A DNA stretch of 64,000 nt from Saxidomus purpurata (taxonomy: Eukaryota > Mollusca > Bivalvia > Venerida > Veneridae): contig JAFMSR010000007.1 in NCBI GenBank assembly GCA_022818135.1, positions 26,368,415 to 26,432,414 on the forward strand. The letters run 5' to 3'. Each line of letters starts with the position of its first letter. Within the stretch, counting starts at the first letter, position 1. Position numbers and translations under genes: made by a program. The notes under the pieces are model-generated. The model saw only the letters and a program-made list of their open reading frames with translations, was not told the origin of the DNA and did no database searches. This document shows, one piece after another, positions 54,648-64,000 of the stretch.

Positions 54648-54653
54648 TTTATT
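54648..54653 (-). terminator. Polyadenylation signal of VWC gene 2
   Basis: A minus-strand AATAAA 18 nt after the stop codon, in the same CTAATAAAGTAACAG context as in paralogue 1. Confidence 0.7.
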
Positions 54654-54671
54654 AGCATGTAGGATTGACAT

Positions 54672-55790
54672 TTAACTAACAACTTGTGTATGCACAGGGT
54701 CTATGGCTTGCATAGCGCATATAGCTAACGGAGACCCAAACATAAAACCAGTTGGACACTTGCAAACTGTGTGAGCGTCTGGTCTGTACACGTCGCCTTT
54801 CTTTATGACAGTACCATCCTTGTGTTTACAATTTTCACCTGTAAATATAAATGCTAAGCTCTTTTAGTACGTTTAGACCAGATAGTGTACCCCATACCTT
54901 TGTTGGAATAAATTTGTATTAGATCATAACCGTACCACCTGTTCAAATTATTCTGGCATAGAACCGTGTCACACAAATCAAAGCAGTTTAGAATTAAGTG
55001 TTTGTGAGCAACATCAATGCGTTTCGAAGTGCCGAAAACAAAATAGGCCTACACTTATTCCTGAACAAAATTTACTTGAACGAATTTCTTTGAAAATCAT
55101 ACTACATACTGTATGTGAAATAATAGCAGCACTTATACTGTACATGTACTTGGTATTAAACCCCACTTTGTGAAATCTATATATAAATGTCCGTAGAACA
55201 TGAAAACTTTCCAGGAAGAGGAAAAAGGTATGCCCTTCGAATATTTAAGAAGTTATATGTTGTAACTATAAGGATACAACAAAAATGTATAGTTTTGATA
55301 CGTTAGATTTTTCGTTAATAATTAGGTTTGTAGCATCCAATAACCTTTAACCTTTACCGTGCTAAATTTTCAAGTTTGACCTTTCCATCCTTCAATTTCG
55401 ACAGGACCACTAATCGTTCAAAGCGATGATTACTGAAAATGTATTGACTGATAGCGAATAATGCACTGTACTCAAAGGCAGGATCGTTTGCTGACAGCAG
55501 GTTAACGGTTCGCTGAAATGAAACAAATCGTAAAAAATCTTACCATTCGGACACGTTGGACAGCATTTCGTCGGATCATTCACTGCGTCAACACATGGTG
55601 TAAAGAAACAATCGACAATTGCACATGGAGTTCGGCCATCAGGTGAACAGAAGCAATGTTCACACGGGGTTGGATCAAAATTTTCACCGACCTTGTAGGT
55701 TTTCCCGTTGTGTGTACATCCCGGTGAGATAGTTGTGGCGGCTAAACCAGTGGCGCATACTGCAAATAAAACATAAACGACAGAAAACAT
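54672..55790 (-). CDS. Secreted VWC-domain protein, paralogue 2 (two coding exons)
   Basis: Exon 1 is 55544-55790 and exon 2 is 54672-54838, encoding 137 residues. It is about 90% identical by eye to paralogue 1 and keeps the signal peptide, all ten VWC cysteines and the four cysteines of exon 2. Substitutions include Ser37 to Asn, Thr59 to Val, His71 to Asn and Gln78 to Pro. Exon 2 has two extra residues (GFMFGSP in place of GFGPP). The start ATG at 55790 is the only in-frame ATG before the signal peptide. Splice sites and phase are identical to paralogue 1. The gene points toward paralogue 1, tail to tail. Confidence 0.85.
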
Positions 55791-55852
55791 GACTGTCTTT
55801 AAAGATTTCAGTTTTGAAAAGAACTCTAATATTCGAAAAAGAATTTCACATT
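55791..55852 (-). promoter_or_regulatory. 5' UTR of VWC gene 2 with start-stop element
   Basis: After the CTACAG acceptor (55853-55855) the leader begins AATGTGAAATTC, with ATG (55851-55849) followed immediately by TGA. It is conserved with paralogue 1. Confidence 0.55.
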
Positions 55853-56539
55853 CTGTAGATAAGAGATAACATTGCCATTGACCTACATTAGCTTTAACAG
55901 CCAGTTCAATAGTAACGGTATATAAAATTTCCAATTTTTAGAAGGTTATACATGAACTAGTATAGCTATAAACAGGGTCAGCGTAGTTCGTTATGAAAAG
56001 ATTCATTATCTTATGGGAATGCGCAAAATTCTTACTGTGTTAAGCGCCAAACTTGATGAATGTATCATTTAGAAACCTTGTATCAGCCAGAGCTCTCTAG
56101 GCGGCTGTGTAGAGAATTAGGCTATCTTGGTCTACGAACAGTGTAACAGCTAGTGTACAAGCCTCTCCATACATGTATTGCAACAGTTCTGCTTTGACTT
56201 GTCACATGGAGAATGTCATGGTGAGCTAAAACAAATAAGTGAAATTAATAAATTAATTTGGTCGGACGAACACATTTATTCTGTTTTTAGTAACAAAAAT
56301 GCTGTGAATTTATAGTATTTAATAAGGTGACGAGTATCCGCAAAACACCACGAAACTTAACCCTAGATAATGTCTGGGGGAAAGGGAGACACACTGTAAA
56401 CTGTAAGATTTAAAATCTTTTCCATACACAAAGCAAACGGAAAGTAACGAAGCAATAAACAAACATTTAAAGCAACTAAATAGAAAGGAAAAACGGCAAC
56501 GCTCCCTGCTCCAAAAGTTAACAAAACAGTAGAACTTAC

Positions 56540-56627
56540 TGTAGCCCGTCTCGTCCCTAGAGGCGTCGCAAAACGGAGAGTTGATGCTGTTTCTTGCGGC
56601 TCTAACTCTGTGTGGAATTTCAGCAGC
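56540..56627 (-). other. VWC gene 2, candidate 5' non-coding exon
   Basis: An 88-nt segment between a TACACAG acceptor and GTAAGT donor (56534-56539), from GCTGCTGAAATTCCA to GACGGGCTACA. It is homologous to segments at 48.01 and 43.07 kb. Joining it to 55852 gives no continuous frame into the VWC protein, so it is probably untranslated. If the upstream AG is not used it may be part of a longer first exon. Confidence 0.5.
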
Positions 56628-56769
56628 CTGTGTATAACTATATGATTAAAAACAATTTTTACAAGAACATACATGAAATTGAATAAGCGATTGTATATAG
56701 ATAATATTTGAAGTGTCCAGAATGTATCTAAACCGTCTGAATTTCAAATTCAATGAAAGTATTTTGGAT

Positions 56770-59700
56770 TTAAGAAACAGTTATTCGTACGTAGAATCTG
56801 AATCATTAAATAAATGTCTTGAATTCACTCTGATTTTTTTTTCGGTGTTAATAAACTTCTCCGAAGAAAAACTATTTTGATGGACTATAATTGAAATTCA
56901 ACAAAATTAAAGAGTAATGTTACAAAACAAATTTACACAAGTGCTTTCCCATTCTTTAGCTGTTTCGATGGTAGCAAAGTGTCTAATCCATGACCGTGTC
57001 ATTCAAATAACTTGAAGTGTGATATTGATGGTTCTAACAACTTCCATTGATTGGTGCTCATCTTGACAAGGGCGTGCCAGAGTTGAGATAGAGGAATCTT
57101 GTGGGTAAGCAAACTCCCCGCAGCGATTACTTCCCCTTACATATGTTCAAAATATCAACTTGAAATAACAATGTTTTGTCGAAACAAATTCAGTTGTCGT
57201 TTGAAAGAGGGGAACAATCTACGCGGTAAATGTCAAAGGTTGAAAGTTGCTGAAGGGTCCATTGTTCGTTGAACAACACAGTCTGTACACGTTCCAGTTG
57301 CTATTTTAGGGCAACTCATGCAAGTTTAAACGTTTATCAACAACCTGGAGCCAATGAACCTGATACTTCACGGTATTATCAAGATTCCTTTAACAATGCA
57401 TGTCAAAACACTACATATTCGTAAAACTATATAATAGGACCTTTCCAACTTTGATATTTTAAACAGTTTTCTTCAATGATCTTGTCATGCTTTATGTTCA
57501 ACTTCCCTGAATAAAAGTAAAATGATAGCTGCAAATGGTTAACTAGGGAGATATGGCCAAAATTTTACCCAAACCTGAACATTTGTGACATCTTCATAGT
57601 CCTTGACAACTTTCGTTTAATCTTGGTCACCTTTGGCAAAATTTATTGTACCATTTTCGTCCACTAGGTTTTAGTTTTTAATTATTTTCAATACTACATA
57701 ATAAGGTTCCTGGTGATCCAGAAGTGGTAGAGCAAAAACTCATACAATGGGCAAGATCAACCCAGATGACACAGAGGTCACATTTGGGACCTAACTGAAC
57801 AGTAGGGAGAATCAACAATGTTTTTTATACAATTTATTTATGCTGGATTGCGAAACAAGTGCTGACAAACAAAATAATGGCTGTGAGACTCATTCCAGAT
57901 GGAATACCTGAAGATTGAGAATGTTGATTATTGTGTCTTGCCAAAAGGACACCAGGAAACCGAATGTATGGTATGGACAAAGGGGCCAAACTTGACCCGA
58001 TAGACGAACCTTTACTGTTATCGAACAATATGTATACAAGTATGTTATTAACACTATCTAAAAAGTTTAAATGAATAAAGTTTTCTATGATTATTTTCTA
58101 TACAACATTAAAATGGCTTAAAGCCTGAACATTATAAGTCAAAACAGAACACAAATGTAAAAAAACTTTTAGATTTTCGCATTGGCCGCAGTAGCCAGCG
58201 CATTTCATTTCGCATCTCGTGCTAATTGCTTTTGTGCGAATGCTGGTTATAGGAAAAAATTGATTTGTTATAAGGATTTCATTGATCCAAGCCTGTGTTG
58301 GTTACGTGCATTAAGCATATTTCACCACTTAATTACGGTTACTATATATAGTAATATCTATGGAAATAATCATTATTCTATGTCGGATATTTTTTCCTTG
58401 ACGCATTTATTTAGACTTTTTTACTATATAAATTTGAAAATACAAATCACCGGTACAAAATTCGCAACGATAACAACTGTAAATAGGTTAACTTCACTTG
58501 TTTATATTCCAAAAGTTGGAGTTGCAGTCATGGGCAAAAGAAGCGTCAAAGAAAGGGCTGAACAGATGCTACGTTATACTTTGGTTCGATCTTATCTGTA
58601 AGTTTTCGACCAAAATGCGTTTTCGTCCTTAAGCGCGTAATCACGTGAGAAAATCGGATAACGTGCCCTCTCCGAATAACAGCGATTCGACATTAGTACC
58701 GGAAACGAAAAAGCAGTATTTTAAACCTCTAATTTTTTCTAAGTAATGTTAGTTACCAATGCCGATCGTTCACAATAAAAGCTTACAATTTAGAAATGGG
58801 CACAAATTTTCAGGGGATGAAAACGGTTATGTAATGAAAATGTACTTGGCCACGTATCCATAGTGTCATGCAACGAGGGTGTGAAAAGGGGTTGATGGCG
58901 TGGCAAGAGGGAGCATCAACCAACTTTTAGGAATGTACTATAAATAGGATCTCTTTATCGTATTCAACGTACAAATCTTGACGGTTATTTTTTGTTGACG
59001 CTTTTAGTGACACTTAAATTTTCACAGAAATGTGATATTACAACATCAACAGGTACCTGAGAACAATTCGCAAAGAATACTGTAAAATACCTTACCTTCA
59101 CTTTTATATTCCCAAACGTTGGAGTTCCAGTGCATCGGCATAAGTAAGTGACGCTCTTAAAGAAAGGGCTGAACAAGATGGTACCTTATACGATTTTATT
59201 TTATGTTTTCCAGTGAATTTTATTGTTTTCAGTATTGAATTAAATAGTGATAATCCACAGTTTTGAAACAGTGGATTACCATTTTTATCTTTCACAGTTT
59301 TTGCCCGAATCTTTAGCCTGGCATGCTTACGCAATGAAACTTTAGGTTCAGTTAATGCTATACTTCCAAAGATTTTAGACTATTTAAATTAGATTTGTTC
59401 TACCTATTCTGATGGTTTCTCCGTTTAAGACACCTTTTTATAGAAAAAACTCAAAAAAATAAATTTCAGATTATATGCATTTACAGTAAAATAGAACAGA
59501 AAAGTATTGTTGCGTGCAGCTCTGTAGCCTTCACGCAGCTGATACATTTGTAACGGTCCATTTATAGTAAAAATTCTTAAATATATACATCAGAACCAAT
59601 CAGTTGAAATTATCAATTTTGATAAAACTTATTTCTTTTGTATAAAAATATCTATTTATTCTATGGAAACTATTATCCTCTATTTCTTAGTTAATTTTAG

Positions 59701-60033
59701 GCTCTAAAAATGTTTCCCGCCTGTTGGTTCTCAAATATCACATACCACCAGCTTGGTTCCCTGGCAGGTCCAATTTCAAGTTTTGAACGGTCGTGTCATT
59801 ACTCCCAGAAGGAGCTATCACAATGAAGCAATAAATTTGTTTGAAGCCTACATTATTTTTTCCTGAGGTAAATGAAATGGCTAGCATTTCCTGAAACTTT
59901 TAAAGCGATATACAGTTATTATACCTCCGCATAGGTTCCTACTAGATTAATGTTTTGAAGGTTATGGCGGGCCACAGCAGCTATAAAATACATGGTGAGT
60001 AAAAGATGTATGGAGACTTAAGGACTAGATCGA
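56770..60033. other. Intergenic region, no supported gene
   Basis: About 3.3 kb. A 139-codon open frame at 58182-58601 begins at TTG rather than ATG, and I recognise no protein family. Its end belongs to a direct repeat (next entry). A word GTTGTCGTTTGAAAGAGG near CAATCTACGCGG at 57.2 kb recurs in diverged form at 61.8 kb. Confidence 0.55.
58461..59190. repeat. Pair of diverged direct repeats about 600 bp apart
   Basis: 58461-58587 and 59067-59190 share ATTCGCAA, CTTCACTT, TTTATATTCC, CAAAAGTTGGAGTT (or CAAACGTTGGAGTT), AAAGAAAGGGCTGAACA and TTATAC in the same order. Neither copy keeps the other's reading frame, so a duplicated non-coding segment or decayed element is likely. Confidence 0.65.
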
Positions 60034-61713
60034 CAGGGGCGTAGCTGCCGTTACGCACAAAACGCATGTGCGTATACATTGCCAGCAAAGGTCGAAACTT
60101 AAATGTCCCGAAAATGCAATAAAAATTAAAGAGTGAGGGGGGTGAGAATCACAAGCGATAGATCCGGATCATACCTGTTTGTTCTCGCAAAAAGGGCCAA
60201 AAATGACTTTAAAATGTTCAAATTTTCCTCCCTCGCTTCGCTCGCTCAAATAAAACAATATGGAATTTCATTTTAATGAAAGCCTGCAATCTTAAAAACA
60301 TATAATTTTCTCAAAGGACTAACAGATCCAACATATGTATCTGTTAAGGGGCCTAAAATATTCAAAACTGTCCAAACATACCTGAATATAGAACAATGAA
60401 TCTCAACCATGTTCTACTTGAAATTGTCAGATGTGTCAAAACGGACTAAATAAATTAAGAATGCCAAATTTCCTCGCTCGGTTAATGAAATAGGGAAATT
60501 TATCTAGCAGTCCTAAAAGCGTATATGCTTAATCTTTCATTTAAAAATCAATTAATTATATACATGTACCTAACATTGATACATATGTATTTTCCGCAAA
60601 AATCGGCAACAAGTCCATTTTGTAAGGGTGTTTCCCTTTGGTTTGCATATCCATACCATAAATTACGTATTGTTATGTTGTAAATTACCTATCATTATGT
60701 CCTGATTGTAGGGTTAAGGCACGTTTTTTTTCTTATAACAACATCTGCAGAACCCCGAGGGAAGGTTGGTGCCCGTGCCTGTTAGCAAACCCGGCTTTCT
60801 GGATCGCATTGTAATATTAATAACCCTATTGTATATCAATGTCTTAACGCACCGGTCTCACGAGGATAGAAACTGATTCGAAATGTGTCCAAGATGTTAC
60901 GCACCAAACTGGAAACCCTGAATATCAACATGACATGTAATGGTAAAGTTGTTCATGTTTACTGGGCTCCTTCCTATCTGTTTGGCGAAAAAAATGAAAC
61001 ATCTAATTATATAAGCAGTTCAAATCACTATCTGCTGTAGCAGTCACAGCAACATCGCGAAGATAATCAAAATACACTAGAACTCTGCGTACATCATCAG
61101 TAATTAAAGCACGAGACGTTTGAAGACGTACCAGAGAGCCTGCCTGACTACAGGGCGTATTGGACTTGTGAACATTCATATGGACATGGAGTTAATACAA
61201 AGATGATTGTGGACATTATTCACTAAAAGAAAGAGTTGAGCGTTTTGCCTTACGTTTTCAGGACAGGCAAGATCATGTATGCTTAGAATAGGATTTAAAA
61301 TTATTTGAATAAACACTGTGAAAGCTTTTAACTTTTTCTTCATGTTTATATCCCTTATGATAAATAACAATTCATAAAACGAAGAATGGTCCCACTAACA
61401 GTTACTAGTAGGGAGAGTTTGTATAAAGGCCATGTTTTATAAATTAAAACAGTTTTCACACGACACGGACTAGGCGAGAGAACTTTTCAAAGTTTGACAG
61501 TTTTGTTATTTCATTTCATATTGACTTTTGTTTCGTCTACAATAGATACATAGGTTCTTTGGAAACGCATCTAGATCGTTCAGACATTGCTTAAACCTCA
61601 GAGCTTGCGGGGGCCTCTGGCCCCCTGGCCCTAGACGCACCGGGGTTCCTGCGGCCCCCTGGCCCCCAGCGTAATATGTGCATACATTTCAAATAGGTCT
61701 AGCTATGCCCCTG
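60034..61713. mobile_element. hAT-like element, about 1.68 kb, non-autonomous
   Basis: The left end CAGGGGCGTAGCT and the right end AGCTATGCCCCTG are inverted repeats (12 of 13). The right subterminal region has GGGGCC-rich runs (GGGGGCCTCTGGCCCCCTGG). CAGGGGCG-type termini are characteristic of hAT-superfamily elements; the 8-bp target duplication expected for them is not visible in the flanks. No transposase frame is recognisable inside. A fragment of the 53.05 kb fold-back family lies within it at about 60.79-60.84 kb. Confidence 0.65.
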
Positions 61714-62760
61714 ATAGAATATATGTGTCTCTCTTCATTGAAAAATTGAGGAACTTCTGAGGTGAAAGCTGTAGACACAGTCTATTTTTTTAGTAGAAAT
61801 GCAAGAGTTGTCGTTTGTAATTGAGTTGTCGTTCGTTTCATAGAGGGCGCAATCTACGCTGATAAAAATAGAGAAAAGTGCTTTTCACATTTCAGGCGCA
61901 ATCTACGCTGAGAAAAATGGAAATATGATTGCTTTTTCCACTTACACAGCCTTTGACATTAAAGAAACGAAGCACATTCAACTGAATATTCTTCGATTGC
62001 CTTTTCAAATATATATAATATTATATTTGCTCATTTTTTTCCTTCCATTATGTTATTTGTCATCGTGGTATAATTGGTAAAGGCGCATTCACTTTTGTAT
62101 AGGTGTACTTTCACGCATCCACGAGTTCGAATCCCACCCAAACCCAATTTTTTATTTTTTACTTTAAAAAAGTCTTTTTTCTGCTGTTTTAATTATTATT
62201 TTTAGCTTTTAAACCATTTTAAAAGGATTTTATGGCAAATAATCATAAAAGGCTTCATTGATGTCAAATTGATAAGGATAATGGTAATGAAAAATTGAGA
62301 CATACATGTAGGTCTATAGAGCATTCCTGGACATACTGTATAAATATTATTTGATAACAGTAAAGTTTCGATACTACAGGTCAGTCAGTAGATGTGGTGT
62401 CGTGTCAGATTTTATTTGTTCAACCAGAATTGATTTCCTCGAGTTCTTTTAGGGCCATGCCTCAACATCAACCATCACCAATTTCCAAAATATTTACATG
62501 GCATTATTGTTTGTGGGCTTGCTGTGATACTTTGTATCACAGTTTTTCTTGTTGAGTTTGACATCAGTTATAGGGTACGTCCCTTTATTTTTTTTACCAA
62601 AATCTGAAAGTGGGCACTACAATAAGCCCCATGAAATGCAATACCACAGTGAATTGCAATATTTTGAGTTGGCATGGTAGAAAACAAGTGTGACATATCC
62701 TGTCCACAAGCTTTCTCTATTCAAACAAAAACCAACCTCCAAAGTTTGCTTATTTTTCAG
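61714..62760. other. Intergenic or 5' intronic sequence upstream of INO80B exons
   Basis: About 1 kb. It contains a 56-bp tandem duplication with GGCGCAATCTACGCTGA (61849-61920) and a tRNA-like sequence at 62.06 kb. The first exon of the INO80B-like gene should lie here or further left, but I could not identify it. Confidence 0.5.
62059..62140 (+). repeat. tRNA-like sequence (A-box and B-box)
   Basis: GTGGTATAATTGGTAAAGGCG (D-arm/A-box, 62065-62085) and GAGTTCGAATCCC (T-loop/B-box, 62123-62135) are 45 nt apart, as in a tRNA. Neither acceptor stem nor T-stem pairs well, so a tRNA pseudogene or SINE head is more likely than a functional tRNA. Confidence 0.5.
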
Positions 62761-62932
62761 AATCTCCAGATAGTATTCACTCCCCAACATCACACAGGAA
62801 GCATAAAAAGCACAAAAAGAAGCACAAGAAAAAAACGAATGAAGATCTAGACAACAGCTCTGAAATTGGCTCACCGAAAGCACCACTTAAATTGAAACTG
62901 AAAATAGGAACAGAAACACTTGGAACCAAAGA
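62761..62932 (+). CDS. INO80B: INO80 complex subunit B, internal exon (lysine/histidine-rich)
   Basis: This exon begins after a TTTTTCAG acceptor and ends at a GTAAGT donor. It encodes SPDSIHSPTSHRKHKKHKKK, HKKK, then an acidic Ser/Asp/Glu segment and SPKAPLKLKLKIGTETLGTK. Human INO80B has the same order: an HKKKHKKHKKKHKKKHH tract followed by PAKPQLKLKIKLGGQVLGTK. INO80B (Ies2 in yeast) is a subunit of the INO80 chromatin-remodelling complex that contacts the nucleosome. Entry is at phase 1 (first two bases complete a codon), exit at phase 2. The upstream exon with the start codon is not found, and the gene continues rightward. Confidence 0.78.
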
Positions 62933-63686
62933 GTAAGTTTATTCAAGCATCTAGAATTTTTTTTGAAATTTTTATACTCGCACATACCTAGGGGACAATT
63001 GATTCAGAACGTATAAATAGATGAAGGGTGTGGGGATATTTTGTCCTGAATGTAAGTCTGAAGTTGAAACAAACCTCAATAGCTACATTAAATCAAACGT
63101 TTGTCATACTGTACTTACTTGTTTAACAGAAAAATTTTATGCCTTTTCCATATCTTTCATTATTTGATGAATATGTAAATGTTATCTTTTGGTGATATAC
63201 TCATTCCAAGGCTTTACAGTTTCAAACAGGTCTATTTCACGTCTATCTTTATCAATTTTTATAGAGTAAATGTTACCGACTACTTATCACGATGTGTAAC
63301 TTCTGCGTAAAATTCCTGATAAATGGTCAGGCTGAGCGACTGATTTAATGTGTGGGGTTAAATAAAATATATGAAATTGCATATCTTTAGAAAACTAAGA
63401 TCGTTAGCTTTCCAATGATGTATTTATTGTCACAATATAACAAGCAACCATTTCATGTTTACAAAAAGCTTATTTTCTATAGATTATAATCGTAATACAT
63501 TCAGTTTACTCAAAATTTAAGGGAGATAACTCTCAAGTTCACTCATAGTTGTGATATTTGTAGGTTACCGTAGATTATCTACTAGTAGATGAAGTACTGT
63601 TAACAGGCCTTTAGAACCAATGGTAACTATGTTTTTTTTTCTGTTGAACCTCTGATGTGGATTTATAAGGACTTTTTCAACTTCAG
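62933..63686 (+). other. INO80B intron
   Basis: 754 bp AT-rich intron between the two INO80B exons, with no element recognised. Confidence 0.65.
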
Positions 63687-63748
63687 TGTTGTTACAGTGA
63701 CGTCTGAACCTGTCGATACCATTGTTAATGTTACAGATGACACTTGGG
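63687..63748 (+). CDS. INO80B: INO80 complex subunit B, next internal exon
   Basis: A 62-nt exon between CTTCAG and GTGAGT. Joined to the previous exon it reads LGTKDVVTVTSEPVDTIVNV then TDDTW, occupying the position of human LGTKSVPTFTVIPEG. The phases fit (GA plus T at the junction). The sequence is short and only loosely similar to human, so this exon is less certain than the preceding one. The last codon is split after one base. Confidence 0.65.
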
Positions 63749-64000
63749 GTGAGTCAAAATTATATTTTATGAAATTTTGTATTATATGAAATACTGTTGA
63801 TAACTTGTTATGTACAGTGATGTGTAGTTGATTTTCATCCACTTTAAGGTTATAGTTTACCTTAATATTTCAGTCTTTAGTTAGTACAATTCTGATATGG
63901 CTTTATTTATTTTTCAATTTGGACAGCTCCACTATTTTTTCAAAGGGGTGTTCTATGAAAATTTACTGCACATTATGATTGCATGTGTGTAGATGTACCA
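63749..64000 (+). other. INO80B intron, partial
   Basis: Intron after donor GTGAGT, running off the right edge. The remaining exons, including the PAPA-1/Ies2 core and zinc-finger HIT parts known from the family, are outside the window. Confidence 0.55.

Noticed and set aside
56363..56674. 103-codon open frame overlapping the VWC 5' exon
   Set aside because: It reads across a probable exon and intron in a frame that does not join the VWC coding sequence and is not conserved in the other two copies (9-nt deletion, stop codons).
58182..58601. 139-codon open frame on the plus strand
   Set aside because: It starts at TTG, its 3' part belongs to a diverged direct repeat whose other copy does not keep the frame, and no family is recognised.
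62059..62140. Functional tRNA gene
   Set aside because: A and B boxes are present but the acceptor and T stems do not pair, so it is listed only as a tRNA-like repeat.

Overview
This window looks like nuclear DNA of an invertebrate, most likely a bivalve mollusc. It is AT-rich, its genes are split by GT-AG introns, and it is crowded with tandem-unit interspersed repeats carrying GTGACCTTGACC-type words and GGAC microsatellites, a style I associate with bivalve genomes. The species is not determined. Three conserved genes and one small duplicated gene family are supported. Everything else is intron, intergenic DNA or mobile-element debris.

Layout. (1) 1-4.6 kb, minus strand: the 5' part of Nemo-like kinase (NLK), two coding exons and a promoter-like segment; the rest of the gene lies beyond the left edge. 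(2) 4.6-13.4 kb: intergenic, with TIR elements, tRNA-derived SINE heads and a 1.1 kb tandem-unit element. (3) 13.9-34.1 kb, minus strand: a complete TAO-type STE20 kinase of 19 coding exons and 935 residues, with kinase domain, serine-rich linker and long coiled coil; the probable promoter and a non-coding first exon lie near 36.9-37.3 kb. Its introns hold several transposon families. (4) 37.3-47.9 kb: intergenic, with pieces of a non-LTR retrotransposon in permuted order, a GC-richer island, a nested repeat insertion, and an orphan copy of the 5' exon of the next gene family. (5) 47.9-56.8 kb: two secreted VWC-domain paralogues in tail-to-tail (convergent) orientation, the arms of an inverted duplication that includes the 5' non-coding exon, the intron and the polyadenylation signal. 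The spacer holds fold-back elements and three perfect CRE palindromes. (6) 56.8-62.7 kb: intergenic, with a 1.68 kb hAT-like element. (7) 62.7-64 kb, plus strand: two internal exons matching the N-terminal half of INO80 complex subunit B; the gene continues past the right edge.

NLK and TAO kinase are both MAPK-network kinases and lie head-to-tail on the same strand; nothing in the sequence shows co-regulation. The VWC pair is the most lineage-specific gene content. The most unusual non-genic pattern is in the tandem-unit elements: different families share one architecture, with a GGAC/CGAC microsatellite next to a 3' arm that can pair with the 5' end, and the paired arms differ between families in a compensatory way.
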